NCBI RefSeq assembly: GCF_000736415.1
Contig: NZ_CP009043.1
Location: forward strand, 1,054,001 to 1,118,000
Source of the DNA: Campylobacter iguaniorum
Lineage (GTDB): Bacteria > Campylobacterota > Campylobacteria > Campylobacterales > Campylobacteraceae
Direction of reading: 5' to 3'
Length of the DNA stretch: 64,000 nucleotides
This document shows positions 1-7,933 of the stretch, piece by piece. Position 1 is the first letter of the stretch, and every line of letters starts with the position of its first letter. The notes below the pieces were generated by a model. It did not search any database and was not told the DNA's origin. It saw only the letters and a program-made list of their open reading frames with translations. The position numbers and the translations under genes were made by a program.

Positions 1-431
1 TTAATCGCTTTTTGTATTAGCCCAAATATCTTTAAATTTGGACTTTGTTCGTGTGGGCTACCTTTGATTAAAAACACACTTGCAAGCTCTTTTTTAAGTT
101 TGTCATCAACTTTTTTATAAGTATGAGGCATAAATTTAGAAAAGCCAGGATTGATAATATGAAGCATATCTATAAGCTTTTCACTCTCATCTTGGCGCTC
201 ATTTGGTGCGACAAAGCGTTGAAAAAGTTCTTTGTTTTTACATATATATGAGCCTTGAGAAATACTAAAAATAGTATCTTCTCCAAAAAACTCACGCAAA
301 TCTTGGATATATCTTCTGATAGTTCGCTCGCTTAAACCACTTTTTATAGCGTAGTTTTTGACTAAAACCTCACGACCAGAAGTTAGCTCATCCAAAAGCT
401 CCAAAATCTCAAAGATCTTTTTATTTTTCAT
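1..431 (-). CDS. HTH/WYL-type transcriptional regulator, 3' part outside window
   Basis: The first 143 codons of a DNA-binding regulator are visible; the frame is still open at base 1, so the C-terminus is missing. The N-terminus (about residues 1-50) has a DeoR-like winged helix-turn-helix with the stretch SGLSERTIRRYIQDLREFF, as in WYL-domain regulators. The ligand-sensing WYL part would lie beyond the window edge and is inferred only. The gene starts 26 nt after the stop of the dicarboxylate carrier on the same strand, so it looks like the last gene of a lyase-carrier-regulator operon and may sense a substrate or product of that pathway. Confidence 0.7.
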   Translation of the reverse strand, partial: MKNKKIFEILELLDELTSGREVLVKNYAIKSGLSERTIRRYIQDLREFFGEDTIFSISQGSYICKNKELFQRFVAPNERQDESEKLIDMLHIINPGFSKFMPHTYKKVDDKLKKELASVFLIKGSPHEQSPNLKIFGLIQKAI

Positions 432-457
432 CGCTTTGCCTTAAATTTAGCCTAATT

Positions 458-1861
458 CTACCACAATCCTAAAACTTTCCACCAAACTGAACCGATTATT
501 ATCCATATAGCTAAATTTATCAAAGTAATAATAAAGCCAAGCCTCCACCACTCATTTTGCGTATTATATCCAGCACCAAAAATAATAGGAGCTGGAGCAC
601 CACCATAATGAGTGACAGGCATCATTAAATTTGATGCATATGCAAAGACAAGAGCTACAAAAACACCATTTGCTCCAGCAGCTATTGCAACTGCTCCAAA
701 TGTAGCATACATCGCTGTTATATGCGCTGTCAAACTAGCAAAAAAGTAATGAGTAAATACATAAACAATAACCAAAATTCCCATTACCAAAGTCCAGTTA
801 AATCCACTCATAGTGCCACTCATCCAGCCAGCAAACCAAGTAACAAAGCCAAGCTTAGAAAGACCTCCAGCTAATGTTATTAAAGAGCCCATCCAAATAA
901 GAGTATCCCAAGCGCCTTTTTCGCAAATAAAATCATTCCATTCCAATACACCAAAGACAAGCATAACACAAACTGCTATCATACCAACAGTTGTTGCATT
1001 TAGCCCTGTGATGCTTCCAGTTGCCCATAAAATCAAAGCGCCTATAAAGACAAAAATCATCACGATTTCACTTCTTTTAAGCGAACCAAGCTTGGCAAGT
1101 TCGGCTTTTGCTATCTTTTTGCCCTCAGGATAATCTTTTATTTGGGGTGGATAAATTTTATAAAGTACGTAGGGTATCACAGCCAAAGAAACAAGGGCTG
1201 GGACTATCGCACCCATCGCCCAAAGTCCCCAAGAAATCTCAACGCCAAAAGTAGTTAGTGCCAAACTAGCTATAAGTGGATTTCCTGCCATTGAGGTAAG
1301 AAACATACCGTTTGTTATCGCGTTTCCTTGCCATAATGTCTGCATAAAAAACGCACCAGCTTTTTTGCGTGTATCACCTTGTTCAGAACCCAAAGCACTT
1401 GAAAGAGATTTGACAATAGGAAAAAGTATACCACCTGCTCTTGCGCCACTACTTGGCATAGCAGGAGAGATGATAGCATCACTTATAACTATAGAATATC
1501 CAAGCTTTAATGTACTATCTCCCAATAAACTTATAATCTTATAAGCTATGCGTTTGCCAAGCCCTGTTTTGATAAAACCTCTTGCAATCATAAACGCACA
1601 AACAATTAACCAAATGGTCGTACTTGCATATCCGCTTAATGCTTGGGCTGGTTTCATAACATTTGTTAAAACTGCTATTGTAACTCCAAAAAACGCAACC
1701 GCCCCAATAGGAAGCGGTTGTAATATTAACCCCAAAATAGTGGCTAGTACAATAGCAAAAAGATGCCAGGCTTGGGTAGTCACTGCATCAGGATGAGGCA
1801 AAAACCATACCAAAACACCGATTGCTACTATTATAAAGCCTTTTATAAATTTGCTTTTCAT
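458..1861 (-). CDS. DASS-family dicarboxylate carrier (antiporter type)
   Basis: A 467-residue inner-membrane protein made almost entirely of hydrophobic helices, with the usual length of DASS (SLC13/CitT) carriers. The conserved PSSGARAGG stretch near residue 136 and a C-terminal SNLMMPVTHYGGAPAPIIFG loop resemble the oxoglutarate/malate and tartrate/succinate antiporter branch. These carriers exchange di- or tricarboxylates, often against internal succinate. It starts 17 nt after the lyase stop and precedes the regulator, so co-transcription is likely. Inference: it brings in the lyase substrate and expels succinate made by fumarate respiration. The exact substrate cannot be read from sequence. 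Confidence 0.85.
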   Translation of the reverse strand: MKSKFIKGFIIVAIGVLVWFLPHPDAVTTQAWHLFAIVLATILGLILQPLPIGAVAFFGVTIAVLTNVMKPAQALSGYASTTIWLIVCAFMIARGFIKTGLGKRIAYKIISLLGDSTLKLGYSIVISDAIISPAMPSSGARAGGILFPIVKSLSSALGSEQGDTRKKAGAFFMQTLWQGNAITNGMFLTSMAGNPLIASLALTTFGVEISWGLWAMGAIVPALVSLAVIPYVLYKIYPPQIKDYPEGKKIAKAELAKLGSLKRSEIVMIFVFIGALILWATGSITGLNATTVGMIAVCVMLVFGVLEWNDFICEKGAWDTLIWMGSLITLAGGLSKLGFVTWFAGWMSGTMSGFNWTLVMGILVIVYVFTHYFFASLTAHITAMYATFGAVAIAAGANGVFVALVFAYASNLMMPVTHYGGAPAPIIFGAGYNTQNEWWRLGFIITLINLAIWIIIGSVWWKVLGLW

Positions 1862-1878
1862 TTTAAACCTTTATAAAT

Positions 1879-3234
1879 TTAACCCAAAATATCTTTGCTA
1901 TTTGCAACCACGCGATCGACAAATTCAGCACTCAAACCGATATATTTTTCTGGTTGCATAATCTCTTCAAGATCAGCTCTTGTAAAATATTTCGCCACCT
2001 CTTCACGCTCTAGCAAATCATCAATCACAGGTTTGCCATCAGTAAAAGCTTTCATACATACTTCATAAACTATCCCATGAGCCGATAAACGACCAAGTTT
2101 TTCACCAAGATGTAGCATGACAGCTTCACTTAACATAGCACCTTTAAGCTTATTTAAATTTTCTTTCATATGCTCTGGATAGACGATTAAATTTTCCAAA
2201 ATATCATTTGTGCTTTCCAGCGCGTTTGCCAAATGGATTGAAGCTTTTGGCACACAATCCCATTCTACTAATTCGCAACTCCAATCACGCTCATTTTCGC
2301 AAAACATAGCCTCAACAGCTAGTGGAGCTTGGGAACGAACTATGCGAGATTGAGCTATTACACCTTCGCAAACTTGTGGATTTCTTTTATGTGGCATAGT
2401 GGAGCTTCCTACTTTTCCCATAAAAAATGGCTCTTCAACTTCGCAAATCTCAGTTCTTTGTAAACTTAAAATTTCTCTTGCTATTTTTCCTAAAGTTCCA
2501 GCAATAATAGCCAAAACACTTACATACTCAGCTATATGATCCCTACTAGGATGCCAAGAAATCACTGGTTGATTAAGCCCAAGATCTTCCATCATAAGAC
2601 GTTGCATTTCAAGACCTTTACCCTCTTGAGAGGCCAAAGTTCCAACAGCTCCACTAAGTTGCCCTACAAATAATCTTGGTTTTATCTCTTCTAATCTATC
2701 TAAACTACGGCGAATTTCTTGTGCCCACATCGCTGTTTTAAAACCAAATGTTATAGGCAAAGCGTGTATGACGTGGGTTCTGCCAGCCATAACTGTATTT
2801 TTATACTTTTGCGAAATTTCAATACACCAAGCATAGCTTTTGGTTAAAAGTTTTGTGATGAGTGCGTGAGCTTCACGAATTTGAAGTACAAGTCCATTAT
2901 CCATAATATCTTGGCTTGTAGCACCCCAATGCACAAACTCACCACTATCATCATCAAAAGCTTTTTTAAAAACTTTAAGAAGAGGAACTATAGTAATCGA
3001 ACTCTTATAGCCCTCGCCTATCTCATCTAAATTCAAAAGCTCAGCTTTAGCAAATTTTGTTATTTTATCTGCTCTTTCTTGGGTGATGATTCCTAATTTT
3101 GCTTGAGCTCTAGCTAGAGCTGCTTCTGTGTCCAACCATTTTTGTGTTCTATTTTCATCGCTAAAAATTTTATTCATCTCTTCACTTGCAAAAAGCACAC
3201 CAAAAACTCTACTATCTATAGTACTTGAAGCCAT
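1879..3234 (-). CDS. Fumarase/adenylosuccinate lyase superfamily lyase (PcaB-like), substrate unknown
   Basis: A 451-residue cytosolic enzyme of the aspartase/fumarase superfamily. It carries WGATSQD at residues 103-109, GRTH at 151-154 and the superfamily signature SSTMPHKRNP at 277-286, which holds the catalytic serine loop. The overall pattern is closer to the 3-carboxy-muconate cycloisomerase/adenylosuccinate lyase branch than to fumarase. Such enzymes usually eliminate an amine or hydroxyl from a succinyl group and release fumarate. The start is placed at MASS because AAGGAG lies 6 nt upstream; a longer ORF reaching 3276 has no such site. A purine purB role is possible but disfavoured by the neighbouring dicarboxylate carrier and the absence of other pur genes here. 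Confidence 0.8.
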   Translation of the reverse strand: MASSTIDSRVFGVLFASEEMNKIFSDENRTQKWLDTEAALARAQAKLGIITQERADKITKFAKAELLNLDEIGEGYKSSITIVPLLKVFKKAFDDDSGEFVHWGATSQDIMDNGLVLQIREAHALITKLLTKSYAWCIEISQKYKNTVMAGRTHVIHALPITFGFKTAMWAQEIRRSLDRLEEIKPRLFVGQLSGAVGTLASQEGKGLEMQRLMMEDLGLNQPVISWHPSRDHIAEYVSVLAIIAGTLGKIAREILSLQRTEICEVEEPFFMGKVGSSTMPHKRNPQVCEGVIAQSRIVRSQAPLAVEAMFCENERDWSCELVEWDCVPKASIHLANALESTNDILENLIVYPEHMKENLNKLKGAMLSEAVMLHLGEKLGRLSAHGIVYEVCMKAFTDGKPVIDDLLEREEVAKYFTRADLEEIMQPEKYIGLSAEFVDRVVANSKDILG

Positions 3235-3265
3235 TTTGTTCTCCTTAAATTTAATCTGTAATGGA

Positions 3266-3297
3266 ATTTTAATCACTCTTGCGGTCAGAATTTGACC
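3266..3297 (-). promoter_or_regulatory. Candidate promoter and operator of the lyase operon
   Basis: GGTCA and TGACC form an inverted repeat with a 5-nt centre at 3283-3297. About 12 bp downstream on the minus strand is TAAAAT (3271-3266) preceded by TGA, a plausible extended -10. The repeat would sit around -20 to -34, where a repressor would block polymerase. Assignment to the WYL-type regulator is inference from gene order. Confidence 0.4.
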
Positions 3298-3408
3298 ATT
3301 TTTAATTTAATTTATATTTTGCAAATTTAATAGATAATAAAATATTGCTAAAAGCAAATGAAGTGCGTCAGATTAGATATTTGAGTGATGTATAAAAATT
3401 ATTTTAAT

Positions 3409-4494
3409 TTATTTTTTTACCATGTAGAGTTGCTCAAAAACGTGAATATTTCTAAATTTGAGATTTCTGCTACCACGATAAGCGTTGTATTTTTGCTCTT
3501 TTAAGGATACTTTGCCGATTTTGGCTAAATTGAGCAAAAACTCGTCCTTGTCTATAAAGCCTTCGTTGTTAAATGAGATTAGCAAGTATTTGGAGTTTAG
3601 CTCATTTAACAGCTCAAAAAACGCTTCACTGGCCTCTTTTTTTTTGTTATAAACGCTTCTATTCCAGTCTTTTGGAATCCCGCTAACTCTGCTTATGTCG
3701 CTTGGTTTTTCGTATTTTGCGACTAAATTTAGCATAAAATAGTTTGAGCCATAAGGGTGCTGATTGTATGGTGGATCAAGGTAAGTGATATCAACTTTTT
3801 GCATATTTTTTGCAAAATCAAAAGCATCTTTTTGGCTGACTTCGTAATCGCATTTGAAATTTGAAAAAATTGGCTTTTTTAAGCTCATATCTGATTTTAT
3901 ACGTTTAAGAGCATTTTCGCCACTCCCGCCAAATTTGCCAATGCCACTTTTATCTTTATAAAAACCCTTAAAAACGCCACTTGTGTTTGTATGATTGCTG
4001 ACTAGATAGAGAAGTGGAGCTAGAAAATATGGTTGCAAATTTGCTGGGATTTGGTCGATATTTTGTCTTATTGTGTCTATAAATTTGGCATTTCGTTTAG
4101 TGAAAAACACTCTGTCGTTTTGCGTGATACACTCTTCATTTTTGGGCGCGTAAAGCTCGGTTATAAATCCAGATTCCAGATTAGAAATCCGATTTAGTTT
4201 ATCAAAATAAAAGTTGATATTTTGGGATAAATCTTCATCTAAATTTGAAAGATAACACTCATTTATAACCTTAGAATACAGCTCCAAATCATTGGCAAAA
4301 ATCACGCTAGAATGGGATTTGGCAAGCCTTGAGACGACTCCAGAACCGCTAAAAAGATCCACAAAGCTGATTTTGTCTTTGCCAAGATCACTTTTAGCAG
4401 ATTTGATTCCATCTTCAATGAAGTCTAATAAAGAGCGTTTATTGCCAAGATAAGTAATAAGCTGCTCTTTTAAAAACTCTGAGTTTTCACTCAT
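3409..4494 (-). CDS. D12-class N6-adenine DNA methyltransferase
   Basis: A 361-residue methyltransferase of the Dam/D12 class. Visible motifs in order are YLGNKRS (residues 15-21, cofactor motif X), DLFSGSG (46-52, AdoMet-binding motif I) and DPPY (240-243, catalytic motif IV). It methylates adenine N6 in a specific DNA site that cannot be deduced here. No restriction endonuclease lies beside it, so it looks like an orphan or regulatory methylase. Its ATG overlaps the glyS stop by 4 nt, giving translational coupling to a housekeeping gene. The C-terminal INxEGF-like strand and YRGSRNLKFRN tail are typical of epsilonproteobacterial members as I recall them. Confidence 0.88.
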   Translation of the reverse strand: MSENSEFLKEQLITYLGNKRSLLDFIEDGIKSAKSDLGKDKISFVDLFSGSGVVSRLAKSHSSVIFANDLELYSKVINECYLSNLDEDLSQNINFYFDKLNRISNLESGFITELYAPKNEECITQNDRVFFTKRNAKFIDTIRQNIDQIPANLQPYFLAPLLYLVSNHTNTSGVFKGFYKDKSGIGKFGGSGENALKRIKSDMSLKKPIFSNFKCDYEVSQKDAFDFAKNMQKVDITYLDPPYNQHPYGSNYFMLNLVAKYEKPSDISRVSGIPKDWNRSVYNKKKEASEAFFELLNELNSKYLLISFNNEGFIDKDEFLLNLAKIGKVSLKEQKYNAYRGSRNLKFRNIHVFEQLYMVKK

Positions 4495-6512
4495 AAAGTG
4501 ATTTCCTTGATGTCTGCGACCTTCAAAAACGCCTTGTAAATTTGACCTATTAGGGCGATTCTATTGGCTTTGATATTTGGATTTTCGTGGTTTATCATCA
4601 CACTATCAAAGAATTTATCTATCGCATCTTTTAGCCCAAATAACTCATTTAGATATTTTGAAATGTCACTTTCATCAAGGCTTAAAGCTTTAAATTTAGC
4701 ATTTAGCTCTTTTTCGCTTTCATCTTCAAACAAACTCTCATCAACGCTTAAAATTTCGCTATCTTTGATAATGTTTGCTAGACGTTTGAAAGTAGAGAAG
4801 TTTTCTTTGAAACTATCAGATTTACTTATTTCATCAAGTGCCAAAATGGCTGAATTTAGGCGTTTTAAATCGCTCTCGCCGCTATTTAAACAAGCCTTGA
4901 TGACTGAAGTATTTGCATCATACATAGTATAAAGTCTGTCGTATATAAAGCTCTCAAGCGCTTTTATATCAAACTCTTTGTAACTACTTTTTATAGAGTT
5001 AAGCACATTTTTGACATCGAAATTTATATCTAAATTTAGCACAATTTTTATGATTCCAGCTGCGGCTCTGCGAAGTGCGTAAGGGTCTTTGTTGCCATTT
5101 GGGATTTTGTTTATACTAAATAATCCCATCAAGTTATCAAGCTTGCAAGAGATGGCAACTATACTAGAAAACAGCGTTCTAGGGCATAAACTACCCTCGC
5201 CACTAGGCAGATACTGCTCTTTTATCGCGTCAATCACAAATGGATTTTCCTTACGGTACGCTGCGTAATATCCGCCCATTACACCTTGAAGATTTGTAAA
5301 CTCATAAACCATGCCAGTAGTAAGATCGGCCTTGCTAAGCATTACAGCGCGGTCAAGCTCATGCTCATAATCCCCATCAAACTCAAATCTAAGCTCTCTA
5401 TCGTAAATTTTCGCTAAGCTTCTTGCGATATCACGCTCTCTGATTTCTTTGTCATACATACTTCCAAGCTCGGTTAGGTATGTTATGGTCTTTAGCTTTT
5501 CGCTGCTAAACTCACTAGCAAGGTCATTCTCCCAAAAGAACTTAGCATCGCTTAGCCTTGCTCTTAGTACCTTTTCGTTTCCTCTAATAATCAAAGAATA
5601 ATCATCGCAAATTTGGTTGCTAACTACCACAAAATGGTTGCTTAGCTCGCCAGAGGCGTCGTGAAGCGGGAAGTAGCGTTGGTTTTCTTTCATAGAAGTT
5701 ATGATGACTTCGCTTGGCACTTCTAAGAACTCTTTTTCAAACTCTCCAAGCAACGCCGTAGGATACTCAGTGATCGCTACAACTTCATCAAGAAGCTCTA
5801 AATCAAGCTCGATTTTCAAGCCACTTTTGGCCTCAATTTGTTTAAACTCGCTTAAGATTTTTTCTTTTCTAAGTGCGCTTTTTAGCGTTATTCCATTTTG
5901 CTCAAGCTTAGCAAAATACTCATCAATGCTATCAAATTTAACCAAGTCATAGCCAAATTTTCTATGTGGATAAAACGCCTTCCCACTTCTCACACCATAA
6001 ATCTCAAAATCCAAACTACGCTCGCCCAAAATACAAACAAGTGAGCGAATCGGACGTATAAACTCATGCTCACCATTTCCCCATCTCATGGACTTTCCAA
6101 AGTTTAGTGAATGGATAAATTTATCCACCATAACCGGAAGCAATTCATCGGTAGCTTTGCCTTTTACCACGCTTTTGTGATACAAAACCTCTTTGCCTTT
6201 TATCTCTTTGAAGCTTAGCTCATCCTCGCTTATCCCGCATTTATTTGCAAAGCTTTTTGCAGCCGCACTCCAAGAGCCATTTTGCAAGGCTACTTGCTTT
6301 GGAGCTCCTATGTTTTCCACCTCAAGATCTGGCGCAAACTCTGGAATATCACCACTTAAAACAAGACGTCTTGGAGTATAATCAAACCCAAATTCACTCT
6401 CCAGCCCAAACTCATCTAAAAGAGATTTCCATTTTGGTTTTATGTTTTTTAGTTCCTTTAAAAAAGGAATGGCAGGTAGCTCTTCGACACCTATTTCTAT
6501 TAAAAATTTCAT
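4491..6512 (-). CDS. glyS: Glycyl-tRNA synthetase beta subunit
   Basis: A 673-residue protein with the start MKFLIEIGVEELPA, the hallmark of the beta subunit of the tetrameric bacterial glycyl-tRNA synthetase. Other recognisable stretches are TPRRLVLSGDIPEF, KSMRWGNGEHEFIRPIRSL and DPYALRRAAAGII, all typical of GlyS. The beta subunit provides tRNA binding while GlyQ, not in this window, charges glycine. Length is normal for the family (about 660-690). The gene overlaps the 55-residue membrane peptide upstream and the adenine methylase downstream by ATGA junctions, so all three are probably translated together. Confidence 0.97.
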   Translation of the reverse strand: MKFLIEIGVEELPAIPFLKELKNIKPKWKSLLDEFGLESEFGFDYTPRRLVLSGDIPEFAPDLEVENIGAPKQVALQNGSWSAAAKSFANKCGISEDELSFKEIKGKEVLYHKSVVKGKATDELLPVMVDKFIHSLNFGKSMRWGNGEHEFIRPIRSLVCILGERSLDFEIYGVRSGKAFYPHRKFGYDLVKFDSIDEYFAKLEQNGITLKSALRKEKILSEFKQIEAKSGLKIELDLELLDEVVAITEYPTALLGEFEKEFLEVPSEVIITSMKENQRYFPLHDASGELSNHFVVVSNQICDDYSLIIRGNEKVLRARLSDAKFFWENDLASEFSSEKLKTITYLTELGSMYDKEIRERDIARSLAKIYDRELRFEFDGDYEHELDRAVMLSKADLTTGMVYEFTNLQGVMGGYYAAYRKENPFVIDAIKEQYLPSGEGSLCPRTLFSSIVAISCKLDNLMGLFSINKIPNGNKDPYALRRAAAGIIKIVLNLDINFDVKNVLNSIKSSYKEFDIKALESFIYDRLYTMYDANTSVIKACLNSGESDLKRLNSAILALDEISKSDSFKENFSTFKRLANIIKDSEILSVDESLFEDESEKELNAKFKALSLDESDISKYLNELFGLKDAIDKFFDSVMINHENPNIKANRIALIGQIYKAFLKVADIKEITL

Positions 6513-6676
6513 TGTTTCTCTCCGTTTTTTATTTTATCTTTCATCTCTTTTCTTTTAGCCATTATCTCATCTCTTTTCTTGTTTTTATCCATCATTTGGC
6601 GGTTGAATCCCACTACCATGACAAAGACCAAAAGCACAGTCAAAACCCACATCAAAAAAGTTATAAAATCGCCCAT
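6509..6676 (-). CDS. Small single-span membrane peptide (55 aa)
   Basis: A short ORF of 55 codons starting MGDFITFLMW. Residues about 5-24 form one hydrophobic membrane segment. The rest is a strongly charged tail rich in lysine, glutamate and methionine (KNKKRDEIMAKRKEMKDK), probably cytosolic and helical. Its TGA overlaps the ATG of glyS (ATGA), and GGAAG lies 2 nt before its own ATG. No family is recognised. The overlap and compact fit between the secreted nuclease gene and glyS argue that it is a real translated gene, perhaps mainly a coupling peptide for glyS or a small membrane-associated factor. Confidence 0.6.
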   Translation of the reverse strand: MGDFITFLMWVLTVLLVFVMVVGFNRQMMDKNKKRDEIMAKRKEMKDKIKNGEKQ

Positions 6677-6689
6677 ATCTTCCTCATTG

Positions 6690-7457
6690 CTACTTTTGCA
6701 TTATGATAGCTTCTAAGCTCAAATGGTCTGAACTAGATGATTTTTTGGTCTTAAATGAGTCACTTTTTACCACCAAATCAGGGCTATATATTATATGATC
6801 GATTGCCCTGCCACTCACGTGTGATTTTCTATCAAATTTAGCGACCAAATCCCAAGCGTTTTTAAACGTGCTAAAATCTTTTAGTAAAAATTTATAACCA
6901 AATTCACTGTTAAAATCGCCCAAAACTACTGTGTTTTTTTGCTGAAAAATCGCTGATTTTAAAGCATCTGCAGCCGTTTTTTGCTTTTTGATACCATTTT
7001 TCTTTGCTGGGAAATGAACGCAAAAAAGCTTCATTATTTTACCATCAAATTCCACATCTATGGATAAAATCGGTCTAGTTTTGACATCTTTGACAATAAA
7101 TTTTTGGCTATCTTTGATAGCGATTTTAGACAAAAATCCGAGCCCAAAAGGCGATTTTGCATCCAATGTGGCAAATTTATAGTATTCATATCCGCTTATT
7201 TTAGCCAAATCTTTTAGCACATTTTCATTTTCTATCTCTTGCAAAGCTATTATATCGGCGTCTATTTGCTTGATTAAATTTGATGTAGATTTTAGCTTTT
7301 TTTCATACTCAAATTTGCTCCAACGGCCGTTTTTAAAGTCCTTGTATTCGCTGCCATTTTCTACGGCGTCAAAGAGATTTTCAGTATTAAAACTAGCAAT
7401 TTTTAGCTCGCCAGCTAAAGCAAAAATAGCAAAAAATAGTAAAACTAAAACTCGCAA
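6690..7457 (-). CDS. Secreted endonuclease/exonuclease/phosphatase family protein
   Basis: A 255-residue protein with a cleavable-looking signal peptide (about residues 1-15, MRVLVLLFFAIFALAGE). The mature part follows the EEP (DNase I-like) fold: ASFNTENLFD (metal-binding Asn), IIALQEIEN (metal-binding Glu), VHFPAK, VVLGDFNSE and a terminal SDHLSLEA with the catalytic Asp-His pair. It is therefore a divalent-metal nuclease or phosphodiesterase acting in the periplasm or outside. The substrate could be DNA, RNA or a phospholipid headgroup. It overlaps trmL by 13 nt, so it belongs to the same transcript as trmL, the small peptide and glyS. Confidence 0.85.
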   Translation of the reverse strand: MRVLVLLFFAIFALAGELKIASFNTENLFDAVENGSEYKDFKNGRWSKFEYEKKLKSTSNLIKQIDADIIALQEIENENVLKDLAKISGYEYYKFATLDAKSPFGLGFLSKIAIKDSQKFIVKDVKTRPILSIDVEFDGKIMKLFCVHFPAKKNGIKKQKTAADALKSAIFQQKNTVVLGDFNSEFGYKFLLKDFSTFKNAWDLVAKFDRKSHVSGRAIDHIIYSPDLVVKSDSFKTKKSSSSDHLSLEAIIMQK

Positions 7458-7933
7458 ACTTCGCTCCTAAAGTCAAAATTTGATATATTTTGTCTTATGG
7501 CTTCATAGGTTATTATTCCCACGCTTGTAGCTTGATTTAGGCTTCTGCCATTGTTTGTCATCGGTATAGTTATACAATTTGGCTTATTTAATCTCATTAT
7601 TTCAAGCGGCAGCCCATGACCTTCTGAGCCAAAGAATATAAAATCATTTGGCTTAAATTTAGCCTCGAAATATAGCTGATTTGTCTTAGTCGTAGCAAAG
7701 AAAAATCTATCTTGAAATTTAGCATTCTCAGCCATAAACTCATCAAAACTCTCCCAAATTTTAGGATTTAGCTTCGCCCAGTAATCAAGCCCCGCGCGCC
7801 TTAAATGCTTATCATCTATCTCAAATCCAAGAGGTTTTATAAGATGAAGTGTGCAACCAGCATTGACACACATTCTGCCGATGCTTCCAGTATTTGTGTG
7901 GATCTCAGGATAAACCAAAACTATGTTAAACAT
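7445..7933 (-). CDS. trmL: tRNA (cytidine/uridine-34-2'-O)-methyltransferase TrmL
   Basis: A 162-residue SPOUT methyltransferase that 2'-O-methylates the wobble base of tRNA-Leu isoacceptors in characterised relatives. The start FNIVLVYPEIHTNTGSIGRMC with the Asn-Thr-Gly-x-x-x-Arg motif, FFGSEGHGLP (residues about 101-110) and IPMTNNGRSLNQATSVGI at the C-terminus are the three SPOUT motifs that build the AdoMet-binding trefoil knot. Length is typical (about 155-160). It begins 1 nt before the purU stop region and overlaps the nuclease gene, so it sits in the middle of a tightly packed operon. Confidence 0.94.
   Translation of the reverse strand: MFNIVLVYPEIHTNTGSIGRMCVNAGCTLHLIKPLGFEIDDKHLRRAGLDYWAKLNPKIWESFDEFMAENAKFQDRFFFATTKTNQLYFEAKFKPNDFIFFGSEGHGLPLEIMRLNKPNCITIPMTNNGRSLNQATSVGIITYEAIRQNISNFDFRSEVCEF

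Noticed and set aside
1879-3234. Calling the lyase purB outright
   Set aside because: Superfamily motifs fit several activities; context is a dicarboxylate carrier and a regulator, with no purine genes.
6245-6706. 153-codon plus-strand ORF over glyS and the membrane peptide
   Set aside because: Antisense to a well-recognised gene; codon pattern and repetitive residues indicate a shadow frame.
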